In this document: piece after piece, positions 6,555 to 12,281 of the stretch
How positions within the stretch are numbered: position 1 is the stretch's first letter
How the letters are laid out: the number at the start of each line of letters is the position of its first letter
Assembly: GCA_000316135.1 (NCBI GenBank)
Contig: JH994097.1
Location: 5,125-17,405 of the forward strand
Reading direction: 5' to 3'
Length of the DNA: 12,281 nt
DNA from: Trachipleistophora hominis
Taxonomy: Eukaryota; Microsporidia; Pleistophoridae
The notes under the pieces: model-generated
What the model was told of the DNA's origin: nothing
What the model saw: only the letters and a program-made list of their open reading frames with translations
The model's database searches: none
Translations under genes and position numbers: made by a program

Positions 6555-6577
6555 AAGAAAAAAAGAGAAAGAAGGGC
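6555..6577. promoter_or_regulatory. 23-bp divergent gap: homopurine tract ending GGGC
   Basis: The whole gap between the two start codons is 22 consecutive purines plus one C. GGG immediately before the plus-strand ATG, which is CCC on the other strand, resembles the short CCC/GGG-like signals described near microsporidian start codons. Each gene's core promoter must lie partly in the other's 5' coding region, unless the upstream ATG of one gene is not the true start. Confidence 0.5.
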
Positions 6578-7405
6578 ATGAACAGAAATAAAGAGCGAAA
6601 GGAGGAGAGGCGCGTAAAACGAACGAATGGCAGTAAAGGGGGTGCTATTGGTAATGGTTGGGAGGAGAGCAATGGTATTGGTGCAGGAGAATGTATTGGT
6701 AGAGAGGATGATACTGTAAGAGAACGTAATGCTGATGTAGAACAACGTAGTAGTAGCATAGATAGGGATGAAGAAGAGGAGGGAATGGATAGTGATGAGG
6801 AAGGAATGGATAGTAATGATGATGGAAGTGATGATGATAGAAGTGATGAAGAAGGTGTTGGTAGTATAAGTAATGATAGTAGCAATGAAGGAATGGATAG
6901 TATAAGTAATGATACTAACAATGAAGGAATGGATAGTAGAAGTAGTACGAACCCTAACCATACTAATAACGTTAATCCTACCACCAATGAAGTATACCAA
7001 ACCGTTCATGCAACGCATAACGCATTAACACAGGCAGTGTATACTAAGAACGTACCATTTCTCATTAATTTTACGTATTGCGATGCGCAGTCTAAGACAG
7101 ATCAAATAGCTGGGCTACAAAAGCAGTGCAAGGTTGATTTGCTGCTTCTTATTTATAATGCATTGAAAAAGGGCATTGCTGTAGAACTGCTTGATCTTGC
7201 TGTGCTGTTGCTACGCAACAGCAAGGAATTGCTGTACAACAGAGAATACAGGCGTATCGTAGAGGATGTGGTAGAATATTTAAAAGGATATTCTATGGAA
7301 TATAATAAGGTTGTTTATTTGAAGGGTAAGCTTAGCTACTTGAAGAGGGACAGGAAGGAGAGGAAGAGAGCATTGGTAGAAAGGAATGAGGATGAAGTGG
7401 TTTAA
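6578..7405 (+). CDS. Acidic protein with Utp12-like C-terminal domain
   Basis: A 275-aa product. Residues 3-15 are strongly basic (NKERKEERRVKR). Residues 53-125 are acidic and Ser/Asn-rich with four EGMDS motifs, two of them in an exact-period 12-residue repeat encoded at 6863-6898 and 6899-6934. Residues about 145-256 are predicted helical, with an LTQAVYTKN...LLLLIYNALKK...LLRNSKELL...LKGKLSYLK pattern. This order, ending in LKGKL, resembles the C-terminal Utp12 domain of UTP5/WDR43-type proteins, which work in the small-subunit processome during nucleolar 18S rRNA maturation. The WD40 repeats that normally precede that domain are absent. The similarity is a pattern judgement, not a search. 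The tail (256-268) is again basic. AATAAA lies 30 nt after the stop. Confidence 0.85.
   Translation: MNRNKERKEERRVKRTNGSKGGAIGNGWEESNGIGAGECIGREDDTVRERNADVEQRSSSIDRDEEEEGMDSDEEGMDSNDDGSDDDRSDEEGVGSISNDSSNEGMDSISNDTNNEGMDSRSSTNPNHTNNVNPTTNEVYQTVHATHNALTQAVYTKNVPFLINFTYCDAQSKTDQIAGLQKQCKVDLLLLIYNALKKGIAVELLDLAVLLLRNSKELLYNREYRRIVEDVVEYLKGYSMEYNKVVYLKGKLSYLKRDRKERKRALVERNEDEVV
6863..6934 (+). repeat. 36-bp in-frame duplication inside the CDS
   Basis: Two adjacent 36-bp copies (6863-6898 and 6899-6934) encode SISNDSSNEGMD and SISNDTNNEGMD. They differ at only three or four bases, so the duplication is fairly recent. Looser EGMDS copies lie upstream at about residues 69-79. Confidence 0.85.
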
Positions 7406-7434
7406 TAGAAGAGAAAAACGTACTTAAAAGGATT

Positions 7435-7440
7435 AATAAA
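7435..7440 (+). terminator. AATAAA downstream of the Utp12-like gene
   Basis: This hexamer lies 30 nt after the TAA stop at 7403-7405, a normal position for a polyadenylation signal in a compact genome. Confidence 0.5.
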
Positions 7441-7450
7441 GGATTATTAA

Positions 7451-7773
7451 TAATAAGAAATAATGATTAGGGTTAATAAGAAATAATAGTAAGAGATAAT
7501 GATTGTAAGAGGTAATGATTGTAAGGATTACTAGGGATTAAAGTTATTAATGATGGTTAATAAGGATTATCTCTTACTACTATCCTTACAACCATTATCT
7601 GTTACTGCTAACCATTATCTCTTACTACTATCCTTACAACCATTATCTGTTACTAATAACCATTATCTCTTACTACTATCCTTACAATCATTATCTGTTA
7701 TTAATAACCATTATCTGTTACTGCTAACCATTATCTCTTACTAATAACTCTTAGTAATCATTATTTCTTATTA
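7451..7773. repeat. Large imperfect inverted repeat
   Basis: Positions 7451-7468 (TAATAAGAAATAATGATT) are the exact reverse complement of 7756-7773. Positions 7489-7509 match the reverse complement of 7681-7701 at 19 of 21 bases. The left arm is G-rich and the right arm contains the 48-bp array, so the two arms are diverged copies of one repeat family in opposite orientation. A cruciform or long hairpin is possible. Confidence 0.75.
7561..7748. repeat. 48-bp tandem array, three full units plus partial units
   Basis: Full units lie at 7561-7608, 7609-7656 and 7657-7704, built around CTCTTACTACTATCCTTACA and ATTATCTGTTA. A unit shortened to 20 bp (7705-7724) and a partial one follow. Units differ at only a few bases. 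A 28-bp internal deletion explains the short unit. Confidence 0.92.
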
Positions 7774-8400
7774 GTAATGATCGTGTTGTGCTAATTTTGT
7801 TTTCCCAATCTTATCATGATTGCTTTTAATCACTGTCCTTCTTAACCATCATTGCTGCAATAATTAAATTTAATCCTAATGTACATCATTGGTGTACCTT
7901 AGCTGTACAGAGAATGTTAATAATTTAATCTTACAGCGTACAACGCACGGTAGACTAGAAAACGAAAACAACTGTTCTATTCATGCAATGCATGATATTA
8001 CACTTTTTATGCCATCCTTTATTTTATTACGTTATACATCATCTTATCAATTCTATTCTCTATTTCTTTCAAACCGTTTCAACACGTACATTCATTCACA
8101 TCCTTAGAACATCTCCATTTTAAACGGCCCTTCATTTCATGCAAAGCATAAAAAGCACGTACGTACATTCGTTACGATAGAATATGATCATTTGTATGGT
8201 TATACGTTCTTTGTTGTATTTCTTCTGTAATTGTATTATGGTATAGTACGGTATTTATTACATTTTGTTTTATTACTTTCATTCTTATAAGTTAATAATT
8301 ATTTTATAACCTTATCTCTTATTCTATTTCTATACTTTATTATTCTAATCCCTCTCTGTTAAACTAACCTTAACCAACAATTCGTACATTCTCTTACTTT

Positions 8401-8760
8401 TATGTTCATTACTACTCTTAATTTATTATTCTACATCTCACTATCCTATTCCCTCCTTAATTTATTACCTTTCCTTACTTTATTATATTCCCCCTCCTAT
8501 ACGACCCCTTAATTTATTCTCCTTCCTTAATTCTAACCCTACCCTCCTATACTAACCCTATCTATCTATCTAACCCTAACCTAACCAATACTAACCATAT
8601 CTACATCTAACCCTCTAACCCTAACCTCTCCTATACTAACCCCCCAACCTCTCTCAACCAAACCCCTTCCCACGTATTATTATCCACACTTACATCACAT
8701 CATCCCCCACCCAACCAATCATTCCAATCTAACACCCTCGTTTCATCCTTCCCATCCAGT
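8401..8760. other. G-depleted block upstream of the membrane-protein gene
   Basis: Only five G occur in these 360 nt, and none from 8504 to 8673 (170 nt). Words such as CTTAATTTATT and TCCTATACTAACCC recur. Telomere-like CCCTAA words occur at 8571-8586 and 8607-8626. The minus strand therefore carries several G runs, with G-quadruplex potential around 8641-8710. The block ends shortly before the promoter of the gene at 8850. Confidence 0.85.
8571..8626 (-). repeat. Interstitial telomere-like CCCTAA words
   Basis: TAACCCTAACCTAACC (8571-8586) and CTAACCCTCTAACCCTAACC (8607-8626) read as TTAGGG/TTAGG-like words on the minus strand. They are short and degenerate, so they are not a chromosome end. 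They could be an old interstitial remnant or simple C-rich drift. Confidence 0.45.
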
Positions 8761-8821
8761 TTCACTCTCTAACCGTTTCATCTCTTCAATCATAATTGGA
8801 ACAATCACACACCAAAAAAAC

Positions 8822-8829
8822 TATAAAAG
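8822..8829 (+). promoter_or_regulatory. TATA-like box of the membrane-protein gene
   Basis: TATAAAAG begins 28 nt before the ATG at 8850 and is followed by an A-rich leader, as for GATA-A. This placement argues for 8850 as the start and against a longer reading frame through 8796, which has no ATG before 8850. Confidence 0.65.
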
Positions 8830-8849
8830 CACGCAAAAACAAAAAGTAC

Positions 8850-9218
8850 ATGTCAGAACATCCCGAAGCATCAAAACACGACGATGAAGAAGAACAGCAA
8901 CAGAGCTCAGGAACATCGTTCCTCAAGGTTATACTTGTGCTTCTATTTATTGTGGCGGGTATTGCCGTCGTTGGTATTGTTGGATACGTCATTTATAACG
9001 CATACTTTAGTGAAGCGAAGAAGGGCGGCACTGAGTTGAGAGACGCGGGCGGATTTAAGGCTGAGTCTAATTTCGCACCAAACGATGATAAACCTAAGGA
9101 TGAGGAGGAGGGCTCCAAGAAAAAGAAGAAGGACAAGAGCACCTCGTTGAGAGAGGGGCTTGATATGCGGAACTCTCAGATGATAATGGCCAATAAAGAA
9201 GTGCCGATGACAGCATGA
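8850..9218 (+). CDS. Small single-pass membrane protein, function unknown (122 aa)
   Basis: The start is the first ATG in the frame and has a TATA-like box 28 nt upstream. The N-terminus (1-23) is hydrophilic and acidic (HDDEEEQQQ). One hydrophobic span of about 28 residues (24-51) is rich in Val, Ile, Leu and Gly, with glycine spacing AGIAVVGIVG that resembles helix-packing motifs. Residues 52-122 are charged: KDEEEG followed by KKKKKDK (82-96) and a polar tail with no cysteine. There is no cleavable signal peptide, so it is a signal-anchor protein of uncertain orientation. Codon use is less AT-biased than the surroundings, which supports a real, perhaps well-expressed, gene. AATAAA follows closely. 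I recognise no family; it may be lineage-specific. Confidence 0.82.
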   Translation: MSEHPEASKHDDEEEQQQSSGTSFLKVILVLLFIVAGIAVVGIVGYVIYNAYFSEAKKGGTELRDAGGFKAESNFAPNDDKPKDEEEGSKKKKKDKSTSLREGLDMRNSQMIMANKEVPMTA

Positions 9219-9222
9219 TGAA

Positions 9223-9228
9223 AATAAA
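9223..9228 (+). terminator. AATAAA after the membrane-protein gene
   Basis: The hexamer starts 5 nt after the TGA stop at 9216-9218, matching the very short 3' ends suggested for GATA-A. Confidence 0.55.
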
Positions 9229-9283
9229 AGTATTAAACGCTTATGCATCGTTCATCGTTATTAAAATTGTTAATTTATGATGT

Positions 9284-9393
9284 TTGTACGTGTTGACGGG
9301 TCTGAGGCGGTTGTACGTCTTTAGTGAGTCGGGTTGTACGTACTGACGGGTCTGATGGAGGTTGTACGTATTGAAGGGTTGTACGTGTTAAGG
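9284..9393 (+). repeat. Five TTGTACGT repeats downstream of the membrane-protein gene
   Basis: TTGTACGT starts at 9284, 9311, 9334, 9362 and 9379, that is, spaced 27, 23, 28 and 17 bp. Two copies are followed by (G/C)TGACGGGTCTGA-like sequence. The block is G-rich and unusually GC-rich for the area. It lies beyond the likely polyadenylation site. Confidence 0.8.
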
Positions 9394-11384
9394 CCTTGAT
9401 TTTATTTTAATTGAGGTATTGATTATCATTGTAATTCATAATTATCTTTATTATTGTAATTCATAAGGAGTATTGATTACTATTCTAATGCTAATATTGC
9501 ATTGTACTACAATAGAATGAATGTGTTATAAATAAATTTAATAATATTACGTTACAAGGTACTCGTTTTATCAATACATGAAGAATTGCTCAATTTAATA
9601 CGCTTATGTTACAAGGATGAAAGATTCTTGTGCTCAGTATTAATATGCATTTAAAATATTTATAACTCTTTAACACATCATCACCATAATTGATCTCTGC
9701 TCGTAGAAATAATTTACTTTAATCTTCTGAAGATAAGAACGTGTGAAAGGATTTAACATCTTAGTAAAATATAAAATTATCTCTTTCAAATACAATTTGT
9801 TAGGACTTTTCATTCCTTTTCTATCATCGATGTTTAGCAAGAATATTATTCGTAGTTAGAGATTAATTTTTACTTTTAGTAAAGAAGATGGACTAAGAGA
9901 ATGACCATAATAGAATGAATTAAAGCAAAAAAATAAATTTTATAAATTTATTTAAAACTGGCAACACTCCATCCAGGTTATTAAACGTATTTTAAATTAT
10001 GTTTTATAATCAGAGTGTGTAACTTATAGGAAATAACATTCGTACGAAATTATAATTTGTAAAAACTGGGCATATAAACGAAATGTGCAGTTTATAGGAG
10101 ATTAAATGGTTCTGTTTGTGTATTTTAGGTGTAATAGATACAAAAGGTTTCATTAAAGTTTATTCGTGTAGATTAATTAACGAGTTGTTTAAGAGTACTG
10201 CAATAATTGATTAAATTTCTTACTGATCAAACATAATTTTATTATCATTGCGTATTAACTCTGGATTTATATCACATATCGATCATAATAAAAATATACA
10301 CGCCAATCTGAACATTATTTAATTTGTCTAATGTTAATGTTCTACGTTATGACTTAAATATCATTCTCATGTGTAACGACTGTATTTAGACAAAATAGTG
10401 AAAATGTTTATTGGGCCGATACATGTTGCAACACAAGGATTGTTTATTTAAGTGATTAAATAGAGGAGGTTTGTTCCGAGTCAACAATACTTGTGATCTG
10501 TGCAAAAACTACTTCTATAGCGTATAAAATAACACTCTCTATCTTTTGGTTTGAAAGTCTGTCAATTACTACTTCAACTTCATTCTAAATTCTCTCTTCA
10601 GAAAATTACAAAAAAAGAGAAATTTTAATTTCTAATCCAAAATACGTTCAAATACTCAATATTATGGATTACTTAACAATTTATATTTTAGATTCAAGTT
10701 CTTTGATGTTGATGAAAGCAATTAATTGTTTCCTGAATATGAGAACGTATCAAATTTTATTTTAATTTCCTTGTTTTATCTCATCAGTTCATATCACAAT
10801 TTCAACATTTATAACAAAAATACTACGAAATAATAAAAAACCGTTCAGATGGTCATGTAAATTGATGTTTTATATATTCTTACAGTTTTATAAGAATACA
10901 TCGTATTTTCAAGTTTCGGTATTAGAAGAGTATGTTTTGTTAAGTAGTGTGTATGAAGGAGATAAGTAAATATACTTTTATTAGAAAAACATTTAAGTTT
11001 AGTTATTATAGTACGTAACCAGCAATCCTTATTCATACAAATTCTTTACAATCATAAAAGTACTTTCTAAATTATAATTTGGCTTGATTGTAGAGAATAC
11101 GCTTGTTATATTTACTCCTCTTATTAATGAAAATTAATCTATTGTATTCAATTTCGAAAGGCTCATTTTTAAAAATAGGACAAATGATCGATAGGGGAGA
11201 TAAAGCAATGGTTACATGTAAAAATAAATGTAAGATGAAATAAACCAGTGTATAAATAAGTGCAAAATATAATTTTAAATTAAAAGAGTTTCTTAAAAAG
11301 GACCTTTTATTTCGTATTGACGTGGGGGAGTAATAATTTTAATTAAAAATGTTTTTTGTTCATCTCATAACCTCTTTCTGGTCG

Positions 11385-11433
11385 TGTACGTTCTATAAAT
11401 CTTTAACTTGTACGTTCCATAAAATCTTTAACT
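11385..11433. repeat. 24/25-bp direct duplication
   Basis: Two adjacent copies begin TGTACGTTC and end ATCTTTAACT (11385-11408 and 11409-11433). They differ by one substitution and one inserted A. TGTACGT is also the core of the repeats at 9284-9393. Confidence 0.8.
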
Positions 11434-12055
11434 TGCTTGAAAAATAAAAACGATGATAATTCGTACAAAACAGGTGATAACGTATTTATCATACGCAGTA
11501 GTAGAACGTTATTAGCGCACGATTAATGTATTTGTTTTACTTCTAAGGAATAAAACGATTTCGATTGATTAATTTCTACTTGAGTGTTAGGTACTGAAAT
11601 AAAGACGTTCCTTATTAAAAAAGGTTCTTATTTGAAATGAATGGCCTAATAAAAAGAAGAGAACTGTGATTAGAAAAAAAAAGGAATGATGTTTCGTAAT
11701 TTAATAACACGGTAATGAAGAATAGACGTGGTTCGATGAGAAATTATGAATGATAGAAAAGAATGGATAGTATAATCAACGATAAAACATAACAAGGCGT
11801 ACAAACGTAATAACAAGAAGATCAAAAAATACATTCTATGAATTAATAATTGTCAAGGCCATGATCAGTGCAACAGAAGAGTTTATTACGTTGAATTGAG
11901 GAGGATGGCGTGTTTAACAATACGAAATTTTAAAAAAATGGTGAAAATTAAAAACATCATATTTATCATGGCAACACCGCTGAGGAAGGTTTAAATGCCT
12001 TGGTAATAATTTATGATTAGATACCGTTACAGAGAGGTACCACAAGATTAACAGT

Positions 12056-12174
12056 GGCATTAAGGGAAAGTAGCACAAAGAATGAAAGGAGATTCATATT
12101 CATGACTAAAGAGCGGCATTAAGGGAAAGTAACAGCAAAGAACGAGAAGAGATTCATATTCGTGGCTTAAAAGA
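12056..12174. repeat. 59-bp direct duplication at the right edge
   Basis: GGCATTAAGGGAAAGTA begins both 12056 and 12115. The copies also share GATTCATATTC and stay alignable over about 59 bp with several substitutions and small indels. The second copy fades near 12174. Base composition here is less AT-rich than in the preceding 2 kb, which may mark the edge of another element or gene beyond the window. Confidence 0.8.
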
Positions 12175-12281
12175 CGATTTTAATGATAGAACCACAGTAA
12201 AATAAACATACTGTCTGTTCATATGCAGAGCTGCAAAAAGGAGAACAGTCCAGCCATAACATCTCTGATCAGCAGAACGCA

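Larger units (their letters stand above)
7406..8849. other. Intergenic region, repeats and C-rich block, no gene found
   Basis: It begins with a C-free run (7424-7530), passes into a 48-bp tandem array (7561-7748) that is C-rich and G-poor, then about 500 nt of mixed AT-rich sequence (7775-8330), then an almost G-free stretch leading to the gene at 8850. An open frame through the array (7550-7744) only reflects the repeat, whose length is a multiple of three. A frame at 7889-8107 lacks an ATG start. I see no RNA gene. Confidence 0.65.
9219..12281. other. About 3 kb AT-rich region without a supportable gene
   Basis: Apart from TTGTACGT repeats near its left end, this region has short frames only. 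The longest ATG frame is 63 codons on the minus strand (10845-11036) and looks random. The alternating G-poor and C-poor blocks seen elsewhere are missing. Visible structure is limited to a 24-25-bp duplication (11385-11433) and a 59-bp duplication (12056-12174). It could be decayed mobile-element or gene sequence, or a gene-poor spacer; nothing identifies an element. Confidence 0.6.

Noticed and set aside
6578..6987. Long minus-strand Ser/Leu/Ile-rich frames opposite the acidic gene
   Set aside because: They are shadows of the GAT/AGT-rich repeats on the plus strand and overlap a better-supported gene.
7550..7744. Frame encoding a 16-residue leucine-rich repeat peptide
   Set aside because: The 48-bp tandem unit is a multiple of three, so any frame without a stop in the unit stays open. 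There is no flanking coding sequence.
7889..8107. 72-codon frame in the intergenic region
   Set aside because: The first codon is TTG and the first ATG lies deep inside. It has no family likeness.
8796..8849. 18-residue N-terminal extension of the membrane-protein gene
   Set aside because: The extension starts at TTG and would place the TATA-like box inside the coding region. The ATG at 8850 is the better start.
10664..10765. 33-codon plus-strand ORF following a TATA-like box at about 10525
   Set aside because: It is too short and too far (about 140 nt) from the TATA-like sequence, with no recognisable content.
10845..11036. 63-codon minus-strand ORF in the right-hand desert
   Set aside because: It has an ATG but no promoter signal, AT-driven composition and no recognisable motif, so chance is likely.
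12154..12281. Open minus-strand frame entering from the right edge (about 42 codons)
   Set aside because: It passes through the 59-bp duplication, matches no known family and is too short to separate from chance without sequence beyond the edge.

Overview
The window looks like nuclear DNA of a reduced, AT-rich eukaryote, most likely a microsporidian; this is an inference and I cannot name the genus. The evidence is intronless short ORFs, TATA-like boxes 25-45 nt before several start codons, AATAAA signals at or just after stop codons, a 23-bp gap between two divergent start codons, compact versions of conserved eukaryotic proteins, and long AT-rich intergenic repeats of the kind seen in expanded microsporidian genomes. 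No prokaryotic operon logic and no tRNA or rRNA gene was recognised.

Layout: 1-205 is a decaying 19-bp minisatellite; 229-462 is a possible small basic protein gene. 1426-2520 encodes a GATA zinc-finger protein (GATA-A). 2521-4079 is intergenic, with a (ATA)n microsatellite, a structured locus near 3400 and AT-rich repeats. 4080-5252 encodes a second GATA protein (GATA-B) with a long Asn/Ser/Gly-rich middle. 5253-6113 is a repeat-filled spacer. 6114-6554 (minus) is a clear UBE2W-type ubiquitin-conjugating enzyme, divergent from 6578-7405 (plus), which encodes an acidic protein whose C-terminal half resembles the Utp12 domain of small-subunit-processome proteins. 7406-8849 holds a 48-bp tandem array, an inverted copy of related sequence and a nearly G-free block with telomere-like words. 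8850-9218 encodes a small single-pass membrane protein. 9219-12281 is about 3 kb of AT-rich DNA with no supportable gene.

The most striking pattern is compositional. Each plus-strand gene outside the tight divergent pair is preceded by a block almost without G on the coding strand (G-free runs 51-230, 1314-1385, 3855-3944, 8504-8673). Where a repeat-filled 3' flank exists it is almost without C (for example C-free 7424-7530). The spacer between the convergent genes GATA-B and UBE2W switches from G-rich to C-rich, as the rule predicts. The rule supports the 229-462 ORF as a gene and predicts one more plus-strand transcription unit at about 3000-3500, where a TATA box and nested inverted repeats occur. 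It vanishes in the right-hand 3 kb.

The two GATA proteins share a finger with one residue fewer than usual between the cysteine pairs and are evident paralogues. Both genes have a WGATAAG-type site just upstream of a TATA-like box, so auto- or cross-regulation is a testable idea. The UBE2W and Utp12-like genes probably serve ubiquitin and ribosome-biogenesis housekeeping; nothing shows a functional link between them and the GATA pair.
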